Part shown: positions 1 to 8,504 of the stretch, piece by piece
Layout of the letters: the number at the start of each line of letters is the position of its first letter
Position numbering within the stretch: position 1 is the stretch's first letter
Source: an uncultured Dorea sp.
Lineage (GTDB): Bacteria; Bacillota; Clostridia; Lachnospirales; Lachnospiraceae
NCBI GenBank assembly: GCA_910577685.1
Contig: CAJTOH010000002.1
Coordinates: 1-64,000 of the forward strand
Direction: 5' to 3'
DNA: 64,000 nt
Translations under genes and position numbers: made by a program
Notes under the pieces: model-generated
Databases searched by the model: none
Seen by the model: the letters and a program-made list of their open reading frames with translations, nothing else
Told to the model about the DNA's origin: nothing

Positions 1-44
1 CCGGCAAGTAGCTTTTCCTTTTGTTCGCTATTACTTTTAGACAT
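1..44 (-). CDS. Possible start of a gene cut by the window edge
   Basis: An ATG at 44 opens a frame that stays open to the window edge and reads MSKSNSEQKEKLLA. It begins just past the hairpin that follows tuf. There is no convincing ribosome-binding site and only 14 codons are visible, so no family can be named. It may simply be an open frame by chance. Confidence 0.2.
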   Translation of the reverse strand, partial: MSKSNSEQKEKLLA

Positions 45-51
45 TAAGAAA

Positions 52-83
52 CCGCAACCCCTTGATTTCTCAAAGGATTGCGG
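52..83 (-). terminator. Hairpin terminator after tuf
   Basis: Inverted repeat with arms CCGCAACCCC and GGATTGCGG around a 13-base loop, 34 bases past the tuf stop. The trailing T-tract on the minus strand is weak (TTTCTT), but the position at the end of the str operon fits an intrinsic terminator. Confidence 0.6.
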
Positions 84-117
84 TACTTATTTTTATTATT
101 TGGCTCTAATCTAAAGA

Positions 118-1311
118 TTACTCAACGATAGTAGCAACTCTACCAGATCCTACTGTACGTCCACCCTCACGGATAGCGAAACGAAGTCCCTGCTCCATAG
201 CAACCGGGTGAATCAGCTCGATAGACATCTCTACGTTATCACCAGGCATACACATCTCTACACCGTCTGGCAGATTGCAGACACCTGTAACGTCTGTTGT
301 TCTGAAATAGAACTGTGGTCTGTAGTTGTTGAAGAATGGTGTATGACGTCCACCTTCATCCTTGGTCAATACGTAAACCTGAGCCGTAAACTTTTTGTGG
401 CATGTTACAGAACCTGGTTTAACAAGAACCTGTCCTCTTTCGATCTCTGTTCTCTGAACACCACGCAGAAGAGCTCCGATGTTATCACCAGCCTGAGCCT
501 CGTCAAGCAGCTTACGGAACATCTCAACACCTGTAACAACCGTCTTTCTTGTCTCCTCATGGATACCAACGATCTCTACTTCATCAGAAACATGAAGAAC
601 ACCACGCTCTACTCTACCAGTAGCAACTGTTCCACGTCCTGTAATAGAGAATACGTCCTCTACAGGCATCAGGAACGGCTGATCTGTTGCACGCTGTGGA
701 TCCGGAATGTAGCTGTCAACTGCTGCCATCAGCTCCATAACCTTATCTCCCCACTCGCCTGACGGATCTTCAAGAGCCTTCAGAGCAGAACCCTGAATAA
801 TCGGTGTGTCATCTCCCGGGAACTCATACTCGTCTAACAGCTCACGGATTTCCATCTCAACCAGCTCAAGAAGCTCCTCGTCGTCAACCATGTCGCATTT
901 GTTCATGAATACAACAATATAAGGAACGCCTACCTGACGGGAAAGAAGGATGTGCTCTCTTGTCTGAGCCATAACACCGTCAGTAGCAGCAACTACAAGG
1001 ATAGCGCCGTCCATCTGAGCAGCACCGGTAATCATGTTCTTAACGTAGTCAGCATGTCCCGGGCAGTCTACGTGAGCATAGTGACGGTTATCTGTCTCAT
1101 ACTCAACGTGTGCTGTAGAAATTGTGATACCACGCTCTCTCTCTTCCGGAGCCTTGTCGATGTTCTCGAAATCTACCGCTGCATTACCTGCAACTCTCTC
1201 TGCAAGAGTCTTGGTGATAGCTGCTGTCAGAGTGGTCTTGCCGTGGTCAACGTGACCGATTGTACCAATATTACAATGTGGTTTTGTTCTTTCAAATTTA
1301 GCCTTTGCCAT
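118..1311 (-). CDS. tuf: Elongation factor Tu
   Basis: EF-Tu is the GTPase that delivers aminoacyl-tRNA to the ribosomal A site. The 397-aa protein has the usual length. It carries the P-loop GHVDHGKT near residue 19, DCPGHADY (G3) near residue 81 and NKCD (G4) near residue 136, followed by the two beta-barrel domains. The ATG at 1311 is preceded by AAGGAGG. It is the last gene of the classical str order rpsL-rpsG-fusA-tuf, 110 bases after fusA, and is followed by a hairpin. The call is secure by sequence and context. Confidence 0.99.
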   Translation of the reverse strand: MAKAKFERTKPHCNIGTIGHVDHGKTTLTAAITKTLAERVAGNAAVDFENIDKAPEERERGITISTAHVEYETDNRHYAHVDCPGHADYVKNMITGAAQMDGAILVVAATDGVMAQTREHILLSRQVGVPYIVVFMNKCDMVDDEELLELVEMEIRELLDEYEFPGDDTPIIQGSALKALEDPSGEWGDKVMELMAAVDSYIPDPQRATDQPFLMPVEDVFSITGRGTVATGRVERGVLHVSDEVEIVGIHEETRKTVVTGVEMFRKLLDEAQAGDNIGALLRGVQRTEIERGQVLVKPGSVTCHKKFTAQVYVLTKDEGGRHTPFFNNYRPQFYFRTTDVTGVCNLPDGVEMCMPGDNVEMSIELIHPVAMEQGLRFAIREGGRTVGSGRVATIVE

Positions 1312-1421
1312 TTTGAATAATCCTCCTTAAAATACTGTGCGTTTAAAAATATTTACGTTTACTCAGCTAACATTGATTATATTTCAAATCATGCAGTTTT
1401 TCAAGCCTTTTTACTATTTAA

Positions 1422-3539
1422 TTAATCATTTTTGTTCGATAATACCTTTTCCTGTACAGATTTCGGTACCTGCTCGTATTTTTCAAAGAACATGGAGTAA
1501 TTTCCACGTCCCTGAGTACGTGAACGAAGGTCTGTAGAGTATCCGAACATCTCAGACAACGGAACATATCCGCGGACAATCTTACCGCCGCCAAGGTCGT
1601 CCATACCTTCGATTCTTCCGCGGCGAGAGTTAATGTCGCCGATAACGTCTCCCATATACTCTTCCGGCATCGTTACTTCTACCTTCATGATAGGCTCGCA
1701 CAATACCGGAGCCGACTTCTTCATAGCGTCCTTAAATGCCAGAGATCCGGCAATGTGGAATGCCATTTCACTTGAATCGACTTCATGGTAAGATCCGTCG
1801 TACACATTCGCCTTAACGCCCACAACCGGGAATCCGCCAAGGATACCGGACTGCATAGCTTCCTCGATACCTTCGCCGATCTTAGGAATATATTCCTTCG
1901 GAATCGCACCTCCGACTACCGTAGACTCGAACTTGAAAGTCTCCTCGCCGTTGATATCCATTGGCTCGAACTTAACCTTACAATGTCCGTACTGTCCACG
2001 TCCACCGGACTGCTTCGCATACTTGCTGTCTACGTCTACCGCCTTGGTAAATGCTTCCTTGTAAGCAACCTGAGGTGCGCCTACGTTCGCCTCTACCTTG
2101 AACTCACGGAGAAGCCTGTCAACGATAATTTCCAGATGAAGCTCACCCATTCCGGCGATAATCGTCTGCCCTGTCTCCTGATCGGTATGGGCGCGGAATG
2201 TCGGGTCTTCTTCTGCAAGTTTCGCGAGAGACTCGCCAAGTTTGCCCTGAGAAGCCTTGGTCTTAGGCTCGATTGCAAGCTCGATAACCGGCTCCGGGAA
2301 TTCCATTGACTCCAGAATTACCGGATGCTGCTCGTCGCAGATGGTATCGCCTGTCGTCGTAAACTTGAATCCAATCGCTGCCGCGATGTCTCCGGAATAT
2401 ACCTTGCTCAGTTCCTCTCTCTTGTTGGCATGCATCTGAAGGATACGTCCAACACGCTCTTTCTTGCCCTTTGTTGCGTTCAGTACGTAAGAACCGGAGT
2501 TCATCGTACCGGAATATACTCTGAAATATGCCAGCTTGCCCACAAATGGGTCTGTCATAATCTTAAATGCCAGCGCTGAGAACGGCTCTTCATCAGAAGA
2601 ATGTCTCACCGTATCATTTCCGTCTCCATCAACGCCCTGAATCGGCGGGATGTCAAGCGGAGAAGGCATGAACTCAACAACTGCGTCCAGAAGTTTCTGA
2701 ACTCCTTTATTTCTGTAAGCCGTTCCGCAGCATACCGGAACTGCCGTACACTCGCAGGTCGCTTTTCTTAAAACTGCCTTTAATTCATCAATAGACGGCT
2801 CTTCACCTTCTAAATAAGCCATCATTAAATCATCGTCTAATTCACAGATCTTCTCGACAAGTTCTGAACGGTAAAGCTCTGCGTCATCCGCCATATCCTC
2901 CGGAATGTCCACGATCGAAATATCATCGCCCTTATTATCATTATAGATATAAGCCTTCATCTCGAAGAGGTCGATAACTCCCTTGAACTCGTCTTCTTTT
3001 CCGATTGGAAGCTGGATACATATCGCATTCTTTCCTAATCTGGTCTTAATCTGTTCTACCGCACCATAGAAATTGGCTCCCAAGATATCCATCTTGTTAA
3101 TAAACGCCATTCTCGGTACGTTGTATGTGTCTGCCTGACGCCATACATTTTCTGACTGTGGTTCAACTCCGCCCTTAGCACAAAATACACCGACTGCGCC
3201 GTCAAGTACACGGAGCGAACGCTCTACTTCTACTGTAAAGTCAACGTGTCCCGGGGTATCAATAATATTGATACGGTGCTCTAATTCACCCTCTTTTGGC
3301 TTGCAGTTCTCCTGCAGCGTCCAGTGACATGTTGTAGCAGCGGAAGTAATAGTGATACCTCTCTCCTGTTCCTGAGCCATCCAGTCCATTGTAGCAGTAC
3401 CTTCGTGAGTATCACCAATCTTGTGATTAACACCGGTATAATACAAAATACGCTCTGTTGTCGTGGTCTTCCCAGCATCAATATGCGCCATAATACCGAT
3501 ATTTCTAGTTCTCTCTAACGGGTATTCTCTTCCTGCCAT
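1422..3539 (-). CDS. fusA: Elongation factor G
   Basis: EF-G is the translocation GTPase of protein synthesis. The 705-aa protein has the usual length. It has the P-loop AHIDAGKTTTTER near residue 17, DTPGHVDF (G3) and NKMD (G4). Domains III to V follow, including the conserved glycine-rich SGGRGQYGH region of domain IV. The ATG at 3539 has AGGAGG five bases upstream. The gene lies nine bases after rpsG, so it is co-transcribed with rpsL-rpsG and probably tuf. Nothing is unusual. Confidence 0.99.
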   Translation of the reverse strand: MAGREYPLERTRNIGIMAHIDAGKTTTTERILYYTGVNHKIGDTHEGTATMDWMAQEQERGITITSAATTCHWTLQENCKPKEGELEHRINIIDTPGHVDFTVEVERSLRVLDGAVGVFCAKGGVEPQSENVWRQADTYNVPRMAFINKMDILGANFYGAVEQIKTRLGKNAICIQLPIGKEDEFKGVIDLFEMKAYIYNDNKGDDISIVDIPEDMADDAELYRSELVEKICELDDDLMMAYLEGEEPSIDELKAVLRKATCECTAVPVCCGTAYRNKGVQKLLDAVVEFMPSPLDIPPIQGVDGDGNDTVRHSSDEEPFSALAFKIMTDPFVGKLAYFRVYSGTMNSGSYVLNATKGKKERVGRILQMHANKREELSKVYSGDIAAAIGFKFTTTGDTICDEQHPVILESMEFPEPVIELAIEPKTKASQGKLGESLAKLAEEDPTFRAHTDQETGQTIIAGMGELHLEIIVDRLLREFKVEANVGAPQVAYKEAFTKAVDVDSKYAKQSGGRGQYGHCKVKFEPMDINGEETFKFESTVVGGAIPKEYIPKIGEGIEEAMQSGILGGFPVVGVKANVYDGSYHEVDSSEMAFHIAGSLAFKDAMKKSAPVLCEPIMKVEVTMPEEYMGDVIGDINSRRGRIEGMDDLGGGKIVRGYVPLSEMFGYSTDLRSRTQGRGNYSMFFEKYEQVPKSVQEKVLSNKND

Positions 3540-3548
3540 TGCTGCCTC

Positions 3549-4019
3549 CTAGAATCTGTAGTGTGCAAATGCTTTATTTGCCTCAGCCATCTTGTGCATG
3601 TCTTCTTTCTTCTTCACAGACGCACCTGTGTTGTTGGATGCATCAAGAATCTCATTTGCCAATCTTTCCTCCATTGTCTTCTCGCCTCTCTTGCGTGAAT
3701 ACAATGTCAGCCAGCGAAGCGCTAAAGCCTGTCTTCTGTCAGCTCTTACTTCGATCGGCACCTGGTAGGTTGCTCCACCGATACGTCTTGCCTTAACCTC
3801 GAGTACGGGCATGATATTGCTCATAGCCTCTTCAAATACTTCGATTGCCGGCTTATCGGATTTTGACGCAACTCTGTCAAACGCTCCGTATACAATCTTC
3901 TGTGCTACACCCTTCTTGCCGTCTAACATGATGTTGTTGATCAGCTTTGTAACCACTTTATTGTTGTACAACGGATCTGCTAATACATCTCTCTTTTGGG
4001 TATGTCCTTTACGTGGCAC
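3549..4019 (-). CDS. rpsG: 30S ribosomal protein S7
   Basis: S7 nucleates assembly of the 30S head and binds the 3' major domain of 16S rRNA. I chose the GTG at 4019 (VPRKGHTQKR), which gives 156 aa, the normal S7 length. It has AAGGAGGG about eight bases upstream and matches the usual MPRKG start. A longer open frame to 4085 adds 22 residues that do not look like S7. Conserved segments include KLINNIMLDGKK and GGATYQVPIEV. It is the second gene of the str operon. Confidence 0.97.
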   Translation of the reverse strand: MPRKGHTQKRDVLADPLYNNKVVTKLINNIMLDGKKGVAQKIVYGAFDRVASKSDKPAIEVFEEAMSNIMPVLEVKARRIGGATYQVPIEVRADRRQALALRWLTLYSRKRGEKTMEERLANEILDASNNTGASVKKKEDMHKMAEANKAFAHYRF

Positions 4020-4245
4020 GGTCCTTCCCTCCTTAAACATAATTGTGCAATCAAAAACTGCACTGATTAATTCATCGGTACTCACATGTGTCTTTCTAAT
4101 GATACTGTGTAGTGCAATCTATATCCTTGCAACTTACTTAATCATAGTTCTGTTTGTGACTACTTTTTAATGAAGTTCTTCCTTGCTTTGCTCAGAAGAA
4201 CAACCTTCACACTAGGTTCGGCAATACCTCACCAAATGTTCAGGT

Positions 4246-4668
4246 TTACTTTTTAGCGTCTTTCGGTCTCTTGGCACCGTACTTAGAACGTGCCTGCCTT
4301 CTCTTAGCGACACCTGCCGTATCAAGCGTTCCTCTTACGATATGGTATCTTGTACCCGGAAGGTCTTTAACTCTTCCGCCGCGAATCAGGACAACGCTAT
4401 GCTCCTGAAGGTTGTGTCCCTCTCCCGGAATATAACTTGTCACCTCGATACCGTTAGACAGACGTACTCTGGCGATCTTACGAAGAGCTGAGTTAGGCTT
4501 CTTAGGTGTTGCAGTCTTAACTGCGGTACAAACACCTCTCTTCTGAGGAGCGGACGCATCCGTACTTCTCTTCCTTAAAGAGTTATACCCTTTCTGAAGC
4601 GCTGGAGCTGTAGACTTCTTTACAGATGTCTGACGGCCTTTCTTTACTAACTGGTTAAATGTTGGCAT
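4246..4668 (-). CDS. rpsL: 30S ribosomal protein S12
   Basis: S12 lies at the decoding centre of the 30S subunit. The 140-aa protein begins MPTFNQLVKKGRQ and has the conserved PKKPNSALRK loop, where streptomycin-resistance changes arise; the lysines here are wild type. GGAGGTG precedes the ATG. It is the first gene of the str operon and has its own promoter upstream. In most Firmicutes rpoC lies directly before this gene; here a recombinase and a capsule locus intervene. Confidence 0.99.
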   Translation of the reverse strand: MPTFNQLVKKGRQTSVKKSTAPALQKGYNSLRKRSTDASAPQKRGVCTAVKTATPKKPNSALRKIARVRLSNGIEVTSYIPGEGHNLQEHSVVLIRGGRVKDLPGTRYHIVRGTLDTAGVAKRRQARSKYGAKRPKDAKK

Positions 4669-4778
4669 TCTCTTTCACCTCCTACGATTATAATAAGTTG
4701 CATTCTGTTGCCAATCTACAGGTTTTGTATTACCTGCCTCATGTGTCGAAATATTATTTTTCCGATACACGCTAGATT

Positions 4779-4807
4779 AGTTTATTACGAATAATCACCC
4801 TTGTCAA
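4779..4807 (-). promoter_or_regulatory. Sigma-A-type promoter of the str operon
   Basis: On the minus strand TTGACA (4802-4807), a 17-base spacer and TAAACT (4779-4784) lie about 110 bases upstream of rpsL. The -35 is consensus and the spacing ideal. It gives the str operon its own start now that rpoBC is not adjacent. Confidence 0.75.
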
Positions 4808-4890
4808 GGGTTTTTCCGTTTTTTTACTCTAATTTATCTTACTACATATAATAATGTAACAACACCTCCCCGCCGTTTGGGTTATGCCTC

Positions 4891-5865
4891 CTAATACATG
4901 ACTCCCAACGTCATCTCACTCATCCATTTTCGCTTCTGCTCCATAGATGAATGTACATAACGGTTCAGCGTAATATTTACATTTGCATGCCCTAAGATCT
5001 CACTCAAAGTCTTGACATCAAATCCCCTCTCTATACACCTTGTTGCAAATGTATGCCGCAATGCATGGAAATTTACGATATCCATATTGCACTCTGCCAG
5101 ATATCTCTTGAAAATATTTTCGTATGTTCTGGGTTCAACAAACTTTTTAGATGTTCCGGTCAGCACAAACACATCATCATCCGATGTTTTCAGACGTTTC
5201 AGACGCTCTACCATAAATTCCGGCATTGGAATATCTCTAACAGAACATGCGCTCTTAGGCGAGGTGATGATTACCCTCGTTTTCCTGTTTTCCCTGCCCT
5301 TCCAGTCTACCTCGGCATTAAAATTCTGTATTCTCTGCATGGTAGACCTTACCTGAAGAATTCCATCCTTATATAAGATCTGTCCTTTTCTCAGAGCGCA
5401 TATTTCCCCCAGCCGAAGCCCCATGCACAGACTCAGAAGTATCCCCGTCTTTTTCAGATTATAGACGTCTTTCATAAGGAAACGTTCCAGCCGGAACTGC
5501 GTCTGCTTATCCAGAACCTGAATCTCATTCTCGTTGCCCCTGACACGGATTAATTCAAAACGGCACGGAATATCGACATCGCAAACTGCCGCGTAACGGC
5601 AAATATCCTTCAATACAATAAGAAGGTCTTTCACGGTTTTTTCGGCTAATCCTCTTCCCTGCTTATTCCCGGCATTGAGCCTGCTTTGAACAAACTGCTC
5701 AATCGTATCCGTTGTTAGACGTTCCGCCTCAATATCTCCAAGGAGCGGCAGAATATGATTTGACGTCAGATTCACATATTTTACATATGTTGACTCCTTC
5801 ACTCGTATCTTTGAATTCTCCAGCCACTGTGGTACGATTGTCTCCAACTTCTCATTTTTTCTCAT
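4891..5865 (-). CDS. Tyrosine recombinase (phage-integrase family)
   Basis: A 324-aa site-specific recombinase that cuts and rejoins DNA through a tyrosine intermediate. An N-terminal SAM-like core-binding domain (about residues 5-110, TYVKYVNLTSNHILPLLGD) precedes the catalytic domain. Visible catalytic residues are Arg in GLRLGEICAL (near 151), HALRHTFATR (near 268), LGHANVN and the nucleophile in NRYVHSS (near 304). ATG at 5865 follows GAGAGG. It is the only mobile-element-type gene in the window. No excisionase, attachment repeats or tRNA target are visible, so it may be a stranded integrase or may act on a nearby invertible or exchangeable segment. It lies between the terminator of the capsule operon and the rpsL promoter. 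Confidence 0.93.
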   Translation of the reverse strand: MRKNEKLETIVPQWLENSKIRVKESTYVKYVNLTSNHILPLLGDIEAERLTTDTIEQFVQSRLNAGNKQGRGLAEKTVKDLLIVLKDICRYAAVCDVDIPCRFELIRVRGNENEIQVLDKQTQFRLERFLMKDVYNLKKTGILLSLCMGLRLGEICALRKGQILYKDGILQVRSTMQRIQNFNAEVDWKGRENRKTRVIITSPKSACSVRDIPMPEFMVERLKRLKTSDDDVFVLTGTSKKFVEPRTYENIFKRYLAECNMDIVNFHALRHTFATRCIERGFDVKTLSEILGHANVNITLNRYVHSSMEQKRKWMSEMTLGVMY

Positions 5866-5918
5866 TTGTAATCATTCCTCTCTTTTTTTCTAATGATTAT
5901 ATAAGAAGAGAACAAACG

Positions 5919-5937
5919 TGGCATTATGCCACATACA
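5919..5937. promoter_or_regulatory. Palindrome upstream of the recombinase gene
   Basis: A perfect short palindrome, TGTGGCATAATGCCACG on the minus strand, lies about 55 bases upstream of the recombinase start, just before a TATAAT-like box. The position fits an operator for the recombinase promoter, but no matching regulator gene is nearby. Confidence 0.35.
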
Positions 5938-6078
5938 AATTAAGACAAATTACAAGACATGCAGCATACTAGTGAATACATGTTTATTTTGTACATATTT
6001 AATTATGTAAATTCTTGAATACGTGTATAAATTTCCCAATAAAGTAATACGATGAGTAAAACGCTGCAAAAAAATAAC

Positions 6079-6113
6079 GCCAGGGATATCTTCGTTTTGA
6101 AGAACTCCCTGGC
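6079..6113. terminator. Strong hairpin terminator at the end of the capsule operon
   Basis: Perfect 8-bp outer stem GCCAGGGA / TCCCTGGC with further pairing (TTCG/GAAG side) inside. On the minus strand it is followed by TTATTTTTTT, and on the plus strand by a T-rich run, so it may work in both directions. It lies 27 bases past the stop of the last capsule gene. Confidence 0.85.
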
Positions 6114-6139
6114 TCTTTTATTTATCTAAAACTATATAT

Positions 6140-7210
6140 TTAAGCCTGATATTCTCTGTACCACCGCGCAAACTTTCGAAGGCCGTCCCGCAAACTGGTG
6201 GAAGGTTTAAATCCAAAATCCCTCTCCAATTCACTTACGTCTGCATAAGTCACTTCCACATCCCCCGGCTGCATGCCTACAAGCTCCTTATGCTGATCAA
6301 AATCATAGTCTTCTGGCAGCACGTCCGCCGCTTTTAGTTCCTCCTGCAGAATCTCCACAAAATCCAACAGGTTCTCAGGCTTGTTATTCCCGATATTGTA
6401 TACCTTATAACGAACTCCGTCTTCATTTGCCTGCGGGCTTCGCTGCATTACTTCAACGATACCCTTGACGATATCGTCAATGTATGTGAAGTCGCGCTTG
6501 CAATTCCCATAGTTAAAAATCTTAATTGTATCGTTATTCACTAATTTATCGGTAAATCCAAAATATGCCATATCGGGACGCCCTGCAGGTCCGTACACTG
6601 TAAAGAAGCGCAGTCCTGTAGACGGAATATCATATAATTTTGAATATGCATGAGCAAATAATTCATTGGATTTCTTCGTCGCAGCATACAGGGAAACCGG
6701 GTTGTCCACCTTATCTTCCGTAGAATACGGAATCTTCCTGTTGCTCCCATATACGGAAGAAGAGCTGGCGTATACCAGATGCTCCACTCCTTTATTTCCA
6801 TTGTCGTAACTATGGCGGCATGCCTCGAGAATGTTGTAAAATCCAATTACATTAGACTCCATATACACATCCGGATTGGTGATGCTGTAACGTACGCCTG
6901 CCTGAGCCGCCAGATTCACGACAATATCCGGGGTATATTCCTTGAATATGCGGTCTATAAATGCTTTATCAGCAAGATTTCCTTTTAAAAAAATAAATTC
7001 GGACGCCGCTGTTTTCTGCTCCTGCCTGATTTTGTCAAGTCGGTATTCCTTTAGGGCGACGTCGTAGTAGTCGTTCATGCTGTCAATGCCTATGATTCTG
7101 ATCTTGTCGTATAGTTCAAGAAGTACCTTGCTTAGGTTTGCTCCTATGAATCCGGCTGCACCGGTTATTAAAATTGTTTTTTTGTTTAGATCTACATTTT
7201 TATTTAACAT
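6140..7210 (-). CDS. NAD-dependent sugar-nucleotide epimerase, UDP-glucuronate 4-epimerase type
   Basis: A short-chain dehydrogenase of the extended epimerase class, 356 aa from the ATG at 7210 (MLNKNVDLNKK). The Rossmann motif GAAGFIG is near residue 17 and the catalytic YAATK motif near residue 180, preceded by SSSSVYG. GIDSMNDYYDVALKEYRL resembles UDP-glucuronate and related epimerases (CapI type). A TTG at 7345 with a nearby GGAGG gives 45 more residues, but these lie before the usual fold start, so the shorter form is preferred. It is the last gene of the capsule operon. It probably supplies a galacturonate-type donor; substrate is inferred, not seen. Confidence 0.85.
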   Translation of the reverse strand: MLNKNVDLNKKTILITGAAGFIGANLSKVLLELYDKIRIIGIDSMNDYYDVALKEYRLDKIRQEQKTAASEFIFLKGNLADKAFIDRIFKEYTPDIVVNLAAQAGVRYSITNPDVYMESNVIGFYNILEACRHSYDNGNKGVEHLVYASSSSVYGSNRKIPYSTEDKVDNPVSLYAATKKSNELFAHAYSKLYDIPSTGLRFFTVYGPAGRPDMAYFGFTDKLVNNDTIKIFNYGNCKRDFTYIDDIVKGIVEVMQRSPQANEDGVRYKVYNIGNNKPENLLDFVEILQEELKAADVLPEDYDFDQHKELVGMQPGDVEVTYADVSELERDFGFKPSTSLRDGLRKFARWYREYQA

Positions 7211-7370
7211 AATCCGCTTCTGGTCCTTTCTTTTCACATCTTTGAGACATATTATATTCTCTTTTTGATGTTTGTACAACCATAACGTTATAGCTTCTTC
7301 TAAACTTCCGACATAGATCTTATATCTGGTTTCTCCTCCATTCAAATGATTACTGCATCTAAATTAATTT

Positions 7371-8492
7371 TCACAGCCTCGTTAAATATTTCATGAAATT
7401 CTGTTTATTTTTCAATGCCGCAATTGTCGGTCTGCCCAGATCACCTCTCGCTCCAATCGAACACTTCACTTCAATAAGGCTCAATTCGTTCCTTCTCTTT
7501 GCTTCTTCCAGTTCTTTATCCAAATCATCAAAGTTATCCACGCATACAACATTAGGGTAACCGCAGGATTTGGCTAACGCTGTAAAGTCAATAGCCCCTG
7601 CAACTGTTGGCATACCTCCAACTGTCTCGTGAGCACCATTGTTGATAACCACATGTATCAGATTCTTTGGTTGGTATGATCCTATTACCGCCATAGCTCC
7701 CATATGCATAAGGACGCCTCCATCACCATCAATACACCAGATACGGGTACCCGGTTTATTGATGGCCACTCCAAGAGCTATGGAAGAGCTATGCCCCATG
7801 CTCCCAACTGTAAGGAAATCACATTCATGGTTCTGTCCATTAGCAACGCGCGTCTCGAATAATTCTCGACTCGCCTTTCCTGTTGTTGAAATAATTGGAT
7901 CTTTTCCTGATTTTCTCACAATATGTTGAATAATTTCTTCACGCATCATCGTGTTATTATTCTTGTAATCCACTTTTGGCGCATTAGTCAACGCATCTTT
8001 GCGAATTACAAAAGCTACATCTTTCCCCTCTGCAAGCAGCTTCTGAAATTCATTCATAGCCTTAGCAACTTCGTCATCGGTTGTTTCCTTCCCAATAATA
8101 AATGTTGATATGTCCATATCCTCCAGCAGTTTAATAGTAACCTCCCCCTGAAAGATATGCTGAGGCTCATCATGGATACCCGGCTCACCTCGCCAACCGA
8201 CTAAAAATACAACTGGAATGGCATAAACTCTATCATTAAGCAGGCTTGCTACCGGATTGATAATGTTGCCTTCACCACTATTTTGCATATAGACCACCGG
8301 CACCTTTCCAGTTGCCAGATAATACCCGGCCGCCAACGCAGTACAATTACCTTCATTTGCCGCAATGATATGATGTTTTGAATCAATACCATACCTATCC
8401 ATTAAATAGTCACAGAGAACCTTTAATTGGCTGTCCGGTACTCCCGTATAAAAATCTGCCCCTATTATTTCCACGAGCTTATCAATTTTCAT
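7371..8492 (-). CDS. aepY: Phosphonopyruvate decarboxylase
   Basis: A thiamine-diphosphate enzyme that decarboxylates phosphonopyruvate to phosphonoacetaldehyde, the step that pulls PEP mutase forward. The 373-aa length fits. The PYR domain has FYTGVPDSQLK at the N terminus and the AANEGNC segment with the activating Glu (near residue 47). The PP domain has the ThDP/Mg motif GDGGVLMHMG near residue 242 and NNGAHETVGG after it. The start is 12 bases after the PEP mutase stop. The gene order (reading right to left) cytidylyltransferase, transaminase, mutase, decarboxylase forms a complete aminoethylphosphonate pathway, which strongly supports the call over sulfopyruvate decarboxylase. Confidence 0.93.
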   Translation of the reverse strand: MKIDKLVEIIGADFYTGVPDSQLKVLCDYLMDRYGIDSKHHIIAANEGNCTALAAGYYLATGKVPVVYMQNSGEGNIINPVASLLNDRVYAIPVVFLVGWRGEPGIHDEPQHIFQGEVTIKLLEDMDISTFIIGKETTDDEVAKAMNEFQKLLAEGKDVAFVIRKDALTNAPKVDYKNNNTMMREEIIQHIVRKSGKDPIISTTGKASRELFETRVANGQNHECDFLTVGSMGHSSSIALGVAINKPGTRIWCIDGDGGVLMHMGAMAVIGSYQPKNLIHVVINNGAHETVGGMPTVAGAIDFTALAKSCGYPNVVCVDNFDDLDKELEEAKRRNELSLIEVKCSIGARGDLGRPTIAALKNKQNFMKYLTRL

Positions 8493-8504
8493 TTCATCCT
8501 CCTA

